A stretch of DNA of 64,000 bases from Marinobacter salinisoli. GTDB taxonomy: Bacteria > Pseudomonadota > Gammaproteobacteria > Pseudomonadales > Oleiphilaceae. The position numbers were made by a program, and so were the translations under genes. Each line of letters opens with the position of its first letter. The stretch's first letter is position 1. The stretch is from the NCBI RefSeq assembly GCF_017301335.1, contig NZ_CP071247.1, positions 124,001 to 188,000 of the forward strand, read 5' to 3'. Positions 42,876-51,185 of the stretch are shown here, piece after piece. Below the pieces are notes generated by a model, which worked only from the letters and a program-made list of their open reading frames with translations, searched no databases and was not told the origin of the DNA.

Positions 42876-43430
42876 TCAGAGTTTTGGTGGTGTCAGTGCG
42901 GACACCAGCACGCAGGTTTCATCAAACGGGTTGCGGAAACGATGCGGGCGCGTGGTGTCAAAGTAGTAACCATCGCCGGGCTCCAGCACGTAATCCACGC
43001 CGTCGATGGTCAGTTCCAGCTTTCCGTGGATGATCAGTCCGGCTTCTTCGCCTTCGTGTTCAAAAAACTCACGCCCGGTATCGGAACCCGGCGGATAGCG
43101 CTCTTCCATGAATGCCATTTTCCGGTTCGGGAAACTGTTTCCCACCACCTTCCAGAGAATGCCGGCTTCGGCATCGATTGCCTGCATTTCATCGCTTCGA
43201 TACACCACCGGCGTCGATGGGTGCTCGGCTTCCTCGGTCATAAAGAAATCGAGCAGCGATATGGGAATGCCCGACAATATTTTTTTCAGCGAGCCCACAC
43301 TCGGTGAGACCTTGTTCTTTTCGATCATGGAGATCATCGAGTTGGTGACACCAGATCGTTTGGCCAGCTCTCGCTGCGAAAGCCCGGCAGCTTGGCGCAC
43401 TGCGCGTAGCTGGCTACCTACATCATCCAA
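42876..43430 (-). CDS. puuR: PuuR-type regulator (XRE helix-turn-helix plus cupin)
   Basis: This 184-residue protein has an N-terminal XRE helix-turn-helix (LRAVRQAAGLSQRELAKRSG, about 7-60). The C-terminal cupin domain contains EHEGEEAGLIIHGKLELTID and LEPGDGYYFDTTRPHRFRNP. This is the architecture and length of PuuR, the repressor of putrescine utilisation in E. coli. It is divergent from a PuuB-type oxidase gene. PuuR-like boxes lie in that intergenic region and again upstream of the second ligase gene. Confidence 0.9.
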   Translation of the reverse strand: MDDVGSQLRAVRQAAGLSQRELAKRSGVTNSMISMIEKNKVSPSVGSLKKILSGIPISLLDFFMTEEAEHPSTPVVYRSDEMQAIDAEAGILWKVVGNSFPNRKMAFMEERYPPGSDTGREFFEHEGEEAGLIIHGKLELTIDGVDYVLEPGDGYYFDTTRPHRFRNPFDETCVLVSALTPPKL

Positions 43431-43492
43431 GGGCCTGCTCCTTTCCCGTTCTTGAAGTGAAAGTTAATCTTTTGGCGCGATTTCAATTGACC

Positions 43493-43505
43493 AAAATCGT
43501 GAACA
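43493..43505. promoter_or_regulatory. PuuR-like box near puuR
   Basis: AAAATCGTGAACA resembles the E. coli PuuR recognition sequence AAAATATAATGAACA with a two-base gap. It lies 63 bases before the puuR start. It could mediate autoregulation. Confidence 0.4.
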
Positions 43506-43562
43506 CACGTCAATAATAATTAACAATTATACCTTGTTATCCCCTATAGCTTTGTTAAGCTC

Positions 43563-43574
43563 GTTCAAAATATT
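43563..43574. promoter_or_regulatory. PuuR-like box upstream of puuB
   Basis: The reverse complement of this site and its flanks reads TTAATATTTTGAACG. It matches 10 of 15 positions of the E. coli PuuR sequence, including TGAAC. It lies 33 bases before the oxidase start codon. Confidence 0.45.
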
Positions 43575-43607
43575 AACCGCTGATTATAGTAAATAAACGG
43601 TCTAGAA

Positions 43608-44906
43608 ATGATGCTGAACCCCAAAACCCATCGCCCTACCTACCCTGACTCCTACTACGCCGCCACGAAAAACCTGAACCTCAACCTGTCCGGATTGACC
43701 GGGGACATTGAGACAGAAATCTGTGTGATCGGCGGCGGGTTCAGCGGTGTCAATGCGGCCCTGGAGCTGTCCGAGCGCGGTCACAAGGTTGTCCTGCTGG
43801 AAGCCTATCAGATTGGCTGGGGCGCGACCGGGCGCAACGGCGGACAGGTGATCCGGGGTATCGGCGAAGACGTCGACAAGTTCGAAAACGAGATCGGACA
43901 GTCCGGCGTCGAGTCCATCAAGAAGATGGGGCTGGAAGCCGTCGACATCGTTCGCGAGCGCGTCAAACGCTACAACATCGAGTGCGATCTGGTCATGGGC
44001 TATTGCGATGTGGCCCACAAGCCGCGTCAGCTAAAAGCCCTGGAAGAGGACAAGGCCTGGCTCGAGAGCATGGGCTATGACCACGAAGTGCGCATGGTAG
44101 CCGCCGACGAGATGCACACCATCGTCGGCTCCGATAACTACATTGGTGGATTGGTGGACATGGGCAGCGGCCACCTGCACCCGCTGAACCTGGTGCTCGG
44201 CGAAGCGAAGGCGGCGATCGACTGCGGTGCTCAATTATTTGAACAGTCCGCCGTCACCGATATTGAGTACGGCCCCACCGTCCACGTCAAAACCGCCAAT
44301 GGTTCGGTTCGCTGCGACAAACTGATTATCTGCGGCAACGCCCACGTCGCCGGCCTGAACCCCAAGCTTGAAGGCAAGGTTCTGCCCGCCGGCAGCTACG
44401 TGATTGCGACCGAGTCATTACCCGAGGATCTGGCCCGCAAACTGCTGCCGCAGAACATGGGCGTCTGCGACCAGCGGGTCGCGCTGGACTATTACCGCCT
44501 CAGTGCCGACAACCGCCTGATCTTCGGCGGCCTGTGCAACTATTCCGGCCGCGATCCGGCGTCCATTGTTGGCGCTCTGAAACCGAACATGGACAAGGTA
44601 TTTCCGTACCTGAAAGACATCAAGGTCGACTACCAGTGGGGGGGCATGATCGGCATCGGGGCCAACCGTATGCCGCAGATCGGCCGCCTGATGGAAAACG
44701 TCTACTTTGCCCAGGCCTATTCCGGCCACGGCATCAACGCCACGCACATGGCAGCGCGGGTGATTGCCGAGCACATTGAGGGTGAGTCTGACCGGATGCT
44801 GACGTTTGAACGCATCCACCACATGCGCTTCCCCGGAGGCCGACGATTCCGCTCACCGCTGCTGGCTGTGGGAATGCTGTATCACCGGGCGAAGGACCTG
44901 GTCTGA
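43608..44906 (+). CDS. puuB: Gamma-glutamylputrescine oxidase (PuuB-type FAD amine oxidase)
   Basis: This 432-residue flavoprotein of the DAO family has the FAD-binding motif VIGGGFSGVNAALELSERGH, the conserved WGATGRNGGQVIRGI stretch and the C-terminal YSGHGINATHMAARVIAEH. This set is characteristic of PuuB/YcjA-like oxidases. It would oxidise gamma-glutamylputrescine to the aldehyde with release of ammonia and hydrogen peroxide. The gene is divergent from puuR. The start is either of two adjacent ATG codons (43608 or 43611), with no strong ribosome binding site. Confidence 0.88.
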   Translation: MMLNPKTHRPTYPDSYYAATKNLNLNLSGLTGDIETEICVIGGGFSGVNAALELSERGHKVVLLEAYQIGWGATGRNGGQVIRGIGEDVDKFENEIGQSGVESIKKMGLEAVDIVRERVKRYNIECDLVMGYCDVAHKPRQLKALEEDKAWLESMGYDHEVRMVAADEMHTIVGSDNYIGGLVDMGSGHLHPLNLVLGEAKAAIDCGAQLFEQSAVTDIEYGPTVHVKTANGSVRCDKLIICGNAHVAGLNPKLEGKVLPAGSYVIATESLPEDLARKLLPQNMGVCDQRVALDYYRLSADNRLIFGGLCNYSGRDPASIVGALKPNMDKVFPYLKDIKVDYQWGGMIGIGANRMPQIGRLMENVYFAQAYSGHGINATHMAARVIAEHIEGESDRMLTFERIHHMRFPGGRRFRSPLLAVGMLYHRAKDLV

Positions 44907-44933
44907 CACCAATCAACTACCGGGGCCAACGGG

Positions 44934-45200
44934 TTATCGAAGCTGGCTGTCCTTACTGCCTCTGCGATTGATACCGCCGGCGCGAGAATCCTGCTTTTCC
45001 TGTTCCGACTGACAGCCAATGCACAGCCGGACACCGGGAATCGCCTTGCGCCGGGCCTCTGGAATCGGGGCGTCGCACTCATCGCAGTTCGCGGCGCTCT
45101 CGCCTCCGGCCAGCTGGCTGCGAGCGCGCTCAATCTCGTCTGCAACGCTGGCATCAATCTGCTCCTGAACCGCACCATCCCGTGACCATCCACCTGCCAT
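44934..45200 (-). CDS. ybiI: DksA/TraR-type zinc-finger protein YbiI
   Basis: The 88-residue product matches the E. coli YbiI pattern closely. It has a start MAGGWSRDGAV, a zinc finger with CDEC and CIGC, the middle APIPEARRKAIPGVRLC and the C-terminal NRRGSKDSQLR. Related DksA proteins act on RNA polymerase, but YbiI itself has no clear function. The ATG at 45200 is preferred to a TTG five codons upstream because of the match to the YbiI N-terminus. It lies between puuB and a divergent thioredoxin-like gene. Confidence 0.9.
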   Translation of the reverse strand: MAGGWSRDGAVQEQIDASVADEIERARSQLAGGESAANCDECDAPIPEARRKAIPGVRLCIGCQSEQEKQDSRAGGINRRGSKDSQLR

Positions 45201-45298
45201 AGCCCCACCCCACAATCTGGATAACTGAATCCATTACACGGTAGCATCCGAGTGCGGACACCCCAAGACAGATGGCCGATGCCCCATGAGGAGACACT

Positions 45299-45622
45299 AT
45301 GTCGTACACCAGCCAATATACCCCCGAAACGCTGAGCCGTGAGGAGCTGAACCAGAGCGCAGGGCCCATGGTGATCGAATTCGGCACCAACTGGTGCGGC
45401 ATCTGCCGGGGCGCTCAGGCGGCCATCAAGACGGCAATGGACAACCACCCGGACATTCCGCACGTGAAGGTTGAAGATGGCAAAGGCCGCCGATTGGGGC
45501 GCACGTTTGGCGTGAAGAACTGGCCGTCTCTGATATTTTTGAAAAACGGTGAAGAAATGGCGCGGGTCGTGCGCCCGGAAACAAGCCGCGACATCGACGC
45601 TGCCCTGCAAAAAATCCGATAG
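45299..45622 (+). CDS. Thioredoxin-family protein (WCGIC active site)
   Basis: The 107-residue protein is a single thioredoxin domain with the active site NWCGICRGAQ (CxxC is Cys-Gly-Ile-Cys). The cis-proline strand NWPSLIFLKNGEEMARVVRP follows. It has no signal peptide, so it is cytoplasmic. The CGIC motif differs from the CGPC of TrxA and suggests a specialised reductase. It is preceded by an AGGAG box and lies alone between divergent ybiI and a convergent GNAT gene. Confidence 0.88.
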   Translation: MSYTSQYTPETLSREELNQSAGPMVIEFGTNWCGICRGAQAAIKTAMDNHPDIPHVKVEDGKGRRLGRTFGVKNWPSLIFLKNGEEMARVVRPETSRDIDAALQKIR

Positions 45623-45682
45623 GGCCGGTGGCCATTACGGGCCTGCGGAGGACACACCAGAAACGCCCGCAGCAAGGTTGTG

Positions 45683-46189
45683 TTAGGCCCCGGCTGCGAA
45701 TGCCTCATGGTAGGAAACCGTGCCGACGGGGCATTGTCCGCAGAGTTTCAAGGCCAGAAAGTATTGTGCCGGGGCTCCGGGGAATACAAGACCTGGAACC
45801 CGGGCGAAGCCGAATTTTCCGTAATAGCCTGGATCGCCCAACAACACACACCCGCTCACGCCAGCCTGCTGCAACTCATCGAGTGTTTCCCGCATCAGCA
45901 AGGTGCCGACGCCCTGACATTGGCACTCGGGCAACACTGACATAGGCCCCAGCCCATACCAGCCTTGAGCGCCATCAGAAATCTGCACCGGTGAAACGGC
46001 GACGTGGCCAACCACCATTCCAGCGCTTTCCGCCACAAGGGAGAGTGACAAGGCATCCGCCTGCCGCAGTGCACTCACAATGCCCGCCTCGTTGTTGTAC
46101 CCGTAAGGCGATGCCGCGAACGCGGCCTCAGTTACCGCCCGTATCTTCCCGGCATCTCCCGCGTTTTCTGGCCTGATCGTTACGTTCAT
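45683..46189 (-). CDS. GNAT-family N-acetyltransferase (YhbS-like)
   Basis: This 168-residue protein has a GNAT fold with the acetyl-CoA-binding segment LSVLPECQCQGVGTLLMRET. The YhbS-like feature GVSGCVLLGDPGYYGKFGFA follows. The N-terminal IRPENAGDAGKIRAVTEAAF is usual for this group. The substrate is unknown. The gene is single and ends near the thioredoxin gene, which runs toward it. Confidence 0.88.
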   Translation of the reverse strand: MNVTIRPENAGDAGKIRAVTEAAFAASPYGYNNEAGIVSALRQADALSLSLVAESAGMVVGHVAVSPVQISDGAQGWYGLGPMSVLPECQCQGVGTLLMRETLDELQQAGVSGCVLLGDPGYYGKFGFARVPGLVFPGAPAQYFLALKLCGQCPVGTVSYHEAFAAGA

Positions 46190-46352
46190 GCGCGGATTTT
46201 CATTAACAGCGCTGGCGGTAAGAGCCAGCGGAGTGGGGAAAGTCCAATCATAGGTCAGGAGTGTCCACTAAAGAGGTGCAAGATCAGCGCCCTGATAAGG
46301 GCGTCCGATAGAGGGCCGTCGGCCCGGAACCACCTTCATGGCCTTTTTATAT

Positions 46353-46625
46353 TTACGATTTATCGAATAGCCACGGTATACAAATGAAGAAAATGAAATA
46401 GCCGCTACCGACTAAAAGGCCAAGACCTATAGCTATACCCAAAAGCCCTAGGGTGAAAAGGCCCACAATATAACCGATAAAAAACCCTACCAAACCACCG
46501 AGCAGATGCAAAAAGTTGAAAGACCCATCAGGCACAGCGTTGTAGCCTAGGTATGCGAAAATTATCGCAGCAATAGCCGCACACATTGCATTAGCGGGAT
46601 TTTCAGCCAATTCGTCAATAATCAA
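46353..46625 (-). CDS. Hypothetical small membrane protein
   Basis: This 90-residue frame begins with TTG at 46625, with AAGGGA upstream. It encodes a very hydrophobic protein with about three glycine-rich helices (for example FFIGYIVGLFTLGLLGIAIG) and an ending PWLFDKS. No family is recognised. Base composition is more AT-rich than the neighbouring genes, which hints at acquired DNA. The preceding stretch 46190-46340 contains small inverted repeats (GCTGGC/GCCAGC and GGGCC/GGCCC) but no gene. Confidence 0.5.
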   Translation of the reverse strand: MIIDELAENPANAMCAAIAAIIFAYLGYNAVPDGSFNFLHLLGGLVGFFIGYIVGLFTLGLLGIAIGLGLLVGSGYFIFFICIPWLFDKS

Positions 46626-46712
46626 AACAAGGTCCCTTTCTCTTAAAAAATATAACGCATAAAGCAGCGGTGCATTTATACGTCCGCTCCCTTTACTTGT
46701 CAGCCGTGTTGA

Positions 46713-46916
46713 TTAACTTTCCATTGATGACAGTATTTTCACGGGCATGGCCACATAGCGCTTAGCGCCTTGATCTATCCCATGGCTATCTGCCCAATTG
46801 CCATCCCAAATTTCTACCATTTTTAGCGGGTCGTTATACTCACATGGAAATTTCAGGAAATTATATATTTCTACAACAGATTGAATAGCAAGACCCAAAG
46901 AATCAGGCCCTTGCAC
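46713..46916 (-). CDS. Hypothetical short ORF in AT-rich patch
   Basis: A 67-residue frame starts at GTG 46916, and the frame stays open upstream to about 46970. The product (VEIWDGNWADSHGIDQGAKR region) shows no domain that I recognise. It may be the remnant of a larger gene. It shares the AT-rich composition of the neighbouring membrane ORF. Coding status is uncertain. The remaining 46920-47170 shows nothing convincing: an overlapping 79-codon frame there has Cys/Trp-rich, non-protein-like composition. Confidence 0.3.
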   Translation of the reverse strand: MQGPDSLGLAIQSVVEIYNFLKFPCEYNDPLKMVEIWDGNWADSHGIDQGAKRYVAMPVKILSSMES

Positions 46917-47175
46917 GCGCTGCCGCGGGATATACGCAGATTGTCGTTTTCGCGCGCGCTCATGGTGCGCTCATCCCGAACTCCCTTGCCAGCACTATTC
47001 CATAACTTTCATAGACTTGTAAGCCCTGAAGCGTCCAGTTAACGAAGTTTTGCGACAGTTGTCGTTGATCTCCGGGAGGTGACCCTGCCCAACGACAGGC
47101 CCGGAGCCCGGCCCACTCTATGATGGGAATCACGCGCATTGGCCGCAGGCCGAAATACCCGCAGCAAAAACGACA

Positions 47176-47207
47176 AAAGCCCCATGTGCGATGCATCACG
47201 GGGCTTT
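47176..47207 (-). terminator. Intrinsic terminator after speB
   Basis: On the minus strand AAAGCCCC at 47207-47200 pairs with GGGGCTTT at 47183-47176, followed by TTGTCG and T-rich sequence. It lies 50 bases past the agmatinase stop and would end the pot-spe operon. Confidence 0.7.
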
Positions 47208-47256
47208 CGGTCAGTCACCTGCTTGCACAGGCTGCACTACCTGTTTCTGCGGCGGC

Positions 47257-48228
47257 CTAGCTGAACTCCGGATCTTTGCCTGCCGCCAGCAGACAAACCA
47301 GGTTGGTGGCCACTGTCGCGCCAGCCAGGGCCGTCACTTCAGCGTGATCGTACGGCGGTGCAACCTCCACCACATCACAGCCGATCAGGTTCAGCCCTTG
47401 CAGCCCCTTCAGCAGTTTGATCGCCGTGAGCGTGTCAAAACCACCGCACACCGGCGTGCCGGTGCCAGGAGCACAGGAAGGGTCAAGGAAGTCGATGTCG
47501 AAGGTCAGGTAGGCCGGCCGGTCGCCGACGATCGCCCGGACTTTCTCCACCGCTGCATCAATGCCGTTTTCATGCAGCCACATGGCATCAAACACGTTAA
47601 ACCCGGGGTTGCGTTCATTCACGGTACGCATGCCGATTTGAACCGAATCCTCGGGTGACACCAGGCCTTGCTTCGCAGCGTGATAGAACATGGTGCCGTG
47701 ATCGATCCGCCCTTCTTCATCGGCCCAGGTATCACAGTGGGCATCGAAGTGGATCAGCGAAATCGGCCCGTGTTTGTCAGCCAGCGCCCGGATGATCGGG
47801 TAGGTCACGAAATGATCGCCACCGATGCTCAGCGGAATCACGCCAGCATCCAGAATCGGCTGATACCACGCCATGACTTCCTCAACGATGCGCTCGGGCC
47901 GGCCGGGGTCGAACACGCAGTCACCGTAGTCGACCACGTTGAGCGTGCGGAAGGGGTCCTTGCGCCAGGGCCAGGGGCGTGCCCAGGCCAGCTGCGTGGA
48001 GGCCGTGCGCACGGCGCGCGGCCCGAACCGTGCGCCGGGTCGGTTGGAGGTGGCAAGGTCGTAGGGAACACCGACGACGGCAACATCGACGCCGGTGAGA
48101 TCCCGGGTGTACAGCCGGCGCATAAAGCTGGTTGCGCCGGCGTACATGGCTTCTATTGCGGTTCCGTAGTTGCTCTGGCGCGTGAACGCCAGATCTCCGT
48201 TTGCGTATTGGTCAAAAGAGTCAGACAT
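47257..48228 (-). CDS. speB: Agmatinase / ureohydrolase family protein
   Basis: The 323-residue protein belongs to the arginase/agmatinase family. Its manganese-binding motifs are GGDHFVTYP, HFDAHCDTWADE and DIDFLDPSCAPGTGTP. It hydrolyses a guanidino compound to urea and an amine: agmatine to putrescine, or guanidinobutyrate to GABA. It is the last gene of the puuD-puuA-potFGHI unit on the same strand. Placement in a putrescine cluster favours agmatinase, but guanidinobutyrase (GbuA) cannot be excluded from sequence alone. Confidence 0.88.
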   Translation of the reverse strand: MSDSFDQYANGDLAFTRQSNYGTAIEAMYAGATSFMRRLYTRDLTGVDVAVVGVPYDLATSNRPGARFGPRAVRTASTQLAWARPWPWRKDPFRTLNVVDYGDCVFDPGRPERIVEEVMAWYQPILDAGVIPLSIGGDHFVTYPIIRALADKHGPISLIHFDAHCDTWADEEGRIDHGTMFYHAAKQGLVSPEDSVQIGMRTVNERNPGFNVFDAMWLHENGIDAAVEKVRAIVGDRPAYLTFDIDFLDPSCAPGTGTPVCGGFDTLTAIKLLKGLQGLNLIGCDVVEVAPPYDHAEVTALAGATVATNLVCLLAAGKDPEFS

Positions 48229-48263
48229 TGCATTACCCTGACTGATTGCCCCGTCAATTGAAA

Positions 48264-49088
48264 TCAGGACGCGGCTAACTGAGTACTGACCCGATCATTC
48301 ATCCGTTTGGTGAAGTACCAACTTGCGATGGCCACGATCGAGACAGCCGCAATAATCAATGTGGCCAACGCATTGATTTTCGGTGTCACACCCAGGCGGA
48401 CCGAACTGAAGACTTCGATCGGCAAGGTGGTGGCGCCCGGCCCGGTCACGAAGCTCGCGATCACCACATCGTCCAGCGACAGCGTGAACGACAGCAGCCA
48501 GGCTGAAATAATGGCGGGCGAAATGATCGGCAGGGTTACCGAGAAAAAGGTGCCGATCTGTCCGGCGCCAAGATCAAGAGACGCTTCTTCCAGTGAGCGG
48601 TCCATTTCACGCAGGCGTGAACTGATCACCACCGTGGAGTACGCGAGACAGAACGTGGTGTGCGCAATCCAAACGGTCAGCATGCCGCGGTTGGCGGGCC
48701 AGCCGATCATCTGCCCCATCGCCACGAACAGCAGCAACATGGACAGACCGATGATGACATCGGGCATCACCAGCGGTGCGGTGATCATGCCCGAAAACAG
48801 CGTCCGGCCCTTGAAATTGCGGTGCCGCACCATGATCAGCGACCCCAGCACAGCAAGCACCACCGCGGCCGAGGCCGACAGGAAGGCGATCTGCAGTGAT
48901 CGCCAGACGGCGGTCATGATCTGCTGATCCTGGAACAGTTCGACGTACCACTTCCCGGAGAAGCCAGCCCACACGGTAACCAGGCGGCTTTCGTTGAAGG
49001 AATACACCACAAGGATCAGCATCGGCACATACAGAAACGCGATACCGACCCAGAACATCAAGCGGGAAAAACTGAAGCGCTGTGCCAT
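48264..49088 (-). CDS. potI: Putrescine ABC transporter permease PotI
   Basis: This 274-residue membrane protein has about six helices and the EAA loop EEASLDLGAGQIGTFFSVTL. The N-terminal FSFSRLMFWVGIAFLYVPML and the region SFTLSLDDVVIASFVTGPGA are typical of PotI/PotC. It forms the inner-membrane channel with PotH, whose gene overlaps by one base. The four pot genes form one unit with puuA and puuD. Confidence 0.93.
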   Translation of the reverse strand: MAQRFSFSRLMFWVGIAFLYVPMLILVVYSFNESRLVTVWAGFSGKWYVELFQDQQIMTAVWRSLQIAFLSASAAVVLAVLGSLIMVRHRNFKGRTLFSGMITAPLVMPDVIIGLSMLLLFVAMGQMIGWPANRGMLTVWIAHTTFCLAYSTVVISSRLREMDRSLEEASLDLGAGQIGTFFSVTLPIISPAIISAWLLSFTLSLDDVVIASFVTGPGATTLPIEVFSSVRLGVTPKINALATLIIAAVSIVAIASWYFTKRMNDRVSTQLAAS

Positions 49089-49993
49089 TACAAGCCTCCC
49101 TCTTTGTTCTGAATACGGTGGAACAGCCCGATCGGAACCAGCAGGATCAACACCATGATCAACGCTAGTGCAGACGCGACAGGCCAGTCACGATTGTTGA
49201 AGAACTCCTGCCACAACACCTTACCGATCATGATGGTTTCGGTGCCGCCCAGCAGCTCAGGAATCACGTACTCACCAACCACCGGGATGAAGACCAGCAT
49301 CGAGCCGGCAATCACACCGTTCATCGACAACGGCAAGGTGATGGTGAAAAAGCGTTTGATGTGGCCAGCACCCAGATCGGCGGCTGCTTCCAGCAGGCTG
49401 TTATCGTGCTTCACCAGGTTGGCGTACAGGGGCAGCACCATAAACGGCAGGTAGGAATACACCACGCCGATGTACACGGCGAAGTTGGTGTTCAGCATCT
49501 GGATCGGTTCGTTGATCACGCCCAGCCACATCAGCGCGCTGTTGATGAGGCCGTTGTTCTTCAGCAAGCCCATCCAGGCGTAGACCCGGATCAGGAACGA
49601 CGTCCAGCTCGGCAGCAGCACCAGCAACAGCAATACCGTCTGCTTGTCCCTGGGCGCCTTGGCGATGGCATAGGCCATCGGATAGCCGATCAGCAGGCAG
49701 TACACCGTGGACCAGAACGCCATCTTGATGGAATTCCAGTACGCCTGGATGTACAGCGGATCGTCCAGCAGCCACTGGAAGTTATACAGGCTGACCCGGA
49801 TGTTCAGTACGCCATCAAGCCATTCGAACAAGGCGGTGTATGGCGGAATCGCCAGCGCACCTTCAGCGACGGAAATCTTGGCAACGAACAGAAAGGGCAG
49901 CAGAAAGAAGACGCCGAGCCACAGGAATGGCGCGGCCATCAGGGTATACCGGCCCTGGGGCAGGAATTTCTTAAGCATCGGATACGTATTCAT
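49088..49993 (-). CDS. potH: Putrescine ABC transporter permease PotH
   Basis: The 301-residue protein has six membrane helices and the EAA loop EAAADLGAGHIKRFFTITLP. It contains the family segment LLVLLPSWTSFLIRVYAWMG and the C-terminal GKVLWQEFFNNRDWPVASAL, typical of PotH/PotB. Its start overlaps the end of potG by four bases and its stop overlaps potI. It imports putrescine or related polyamines together with PotI. Confidence 0.93.
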   Translation of the reverse strand: MNTYPMLKKFLPQGRYTLMAAPFLWLGVFFLLPFLFVAKISVAEGALAIPPYTALFEWLDGVLNIRVSLYNFQWLLDDPLYIQAYWNSIKMAFWSTVYCLLIGYPMAYAIAKAPRDKQTVLLLLVLLPSWTSFLIRVYAWMGLLKNNGLINSALMWLGVINEPIQMLNTNFAVYIGVVYSYLPFMVLPLYANLVKHDNSLLEAAADLGAGHIKRFFTITLPLSMNGVIAGSMLVFIPVVGEYVIPELLGGTETIMIGKVLWQEFFNNRDWPVASALALIMVLILLVPIGLFHRIQNKEGGL

Positions 49994-51120
49994 GAGCGCA
50001 TAACCATGCCAGCGTCATCCTGCCAGTGAACCCAGACCTCCTGTTCCCAATCCGGACGTTCAGCGCGACGTTCGGTATTGGCGAGGAAGCAGTGAACAAT
50101 TTTTCCAGTTGGCAGTTTGACGTAATAAACCGTGTGACCACCCAGGTAGGCGATATCGTCAACAACACCGCGAGTCACATTCTGTTGCTTGTCCGGACGA
50201 TCCAGGCTGATGAACGTCTTTTCCGGACGCAGTGCGAACAACATGTTCTTGTCGTCAACACCAGAAGACACGCCACGGCCCACGAAGATGTCGTTCTCGA
50301 CATCCGGCGAACGCAGGACCATGTAATTTTCCTGGTCGTCGACAATCTCCGATTCGAACACGTTCACCGTGCCGATGAATTCCGCCACCATGCGGTTCAT
50401 CGGGCTCTCGTAGATATCCACCGGTGAACCGACCTGCTGAATCTCCCCTTCATCCATGATGGCAATGCGATCGGCCATGGTCATGGCTTCTTCCTGATCG
50501 TGGGTAACCATCACACAGGTCACGCCGACCCGTTCAATGATGTCGACCACCTCAAGCTGCATTTCTGTGCGCAGCTTTTTGTCGAGTGCGCCCATGGGCT
50601 CGTCGAGCAGGAGCAACTTCGGGTGTTTGGCCAGCGAGCGAACCAGGGCAACACGCTGACGCTGACCGCCAGAGAGCTGATGGGGCTTTCGGCGGGCATA
50701 TTTTTCCATATGCACCAGCTTCAGCATGCTCTGCACACGGTCATGAATCTCGTCTTTGCCCAAGCCATCCTGCTTCAGGCCGTAGGCAATGTTCTTTTCC
50801 ACGGACATGTGCGGAAACAGCGCATAGGACTGGAACATCATGTTGAACGGACGTTCATTGGGAGGCAGATGCGCAATGTCGTTGCCGTGCAACTGAATGG
50901 AACCGGACGACGGCAGTTCAAAACCGGCCAGCATTCTGAGTAGCGTGGATTTACCGGAACCAGACGCCCCCAGCAAAGCAAAAATCTCGCCCTGGCGAAT
51001 GTCCAGATTGATGTCATCAACCGCAAGCACGCTGTCGTAGTATTTGTTGAGGTTGCGGATGCTCAGCAGAATTTCGTCTTGCTTACGGCTGTCTTTTCTC
51101 GCAAGTTCATCAGCAGTCAT
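49990..51120 (-). CDS. potG: Putrescine ABC transporter ATP-binding protein PotG
   Basis: This 376-residue ATPase has Walker A GASGSGKSTLLR (about residue 50), the signature LSGGQRQRV and Walker B LLLLDEPMGALD. A C-terminal TOBE-like regulatory domain (about 290-370) is also present. Length and domain order match PotG/PotA. It overlaps potH by four bases and lies 66 bases after potF. It energises polyamine uptake through PotH/PotI. Confidence 0.94.
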   Translation of the reverse strand: MTADELARKDSRKQDEILLSIRNLNKYYDSVLAVDDINLDIRQGEIFALLGASGSGKSTLLRMLAGFELPSSGSIQLHGNDIAHLPPNERPFNMMFQSYALFPHMSVEKNIAYGLKQDGLGKDEIHDRVQSMLKLVHMEKYARRKPHQLSGGQRQRVALVRSLAKHPKLLLLDEPMGALDKKLRTEMQLEVVDIIERVGVTCVMVTHDQEEAMTMADRIAIMDEGEIQQVGSPVDIYESPMNRMVAEFIGTVNVFESEIVDDQENYMVLRSPDVENDIFVGRGVSSGVDDKNMLFALRPEKTFISLDRPDKQQNVTRGVVDDIAYLGGHTVYYVKLPTGKIVHCFLANTERRAERPDWEQEVWVHWQDDAGMVMRS

Positions 51121-51185
51121 AAAAAGGATCTTTTCAAAAAAACACCAGAGGGACAGCCGGGCACAGGCGTGCCCGGCACAGATGC

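Noticed and set aside
46200-46340. Small inverted repeats resembling an insertion-sequence end
   Set aside because: No transposase fragment, no matching opposite end and no target duplication could be found.
46960-47199. A 79-codon minus-strand frame near the speB terminator
   Set aside because: Its Cys/Trp/Arg-rich start and overlap with the terminator hairpin look non-coding. No ribosome binding site is seen.
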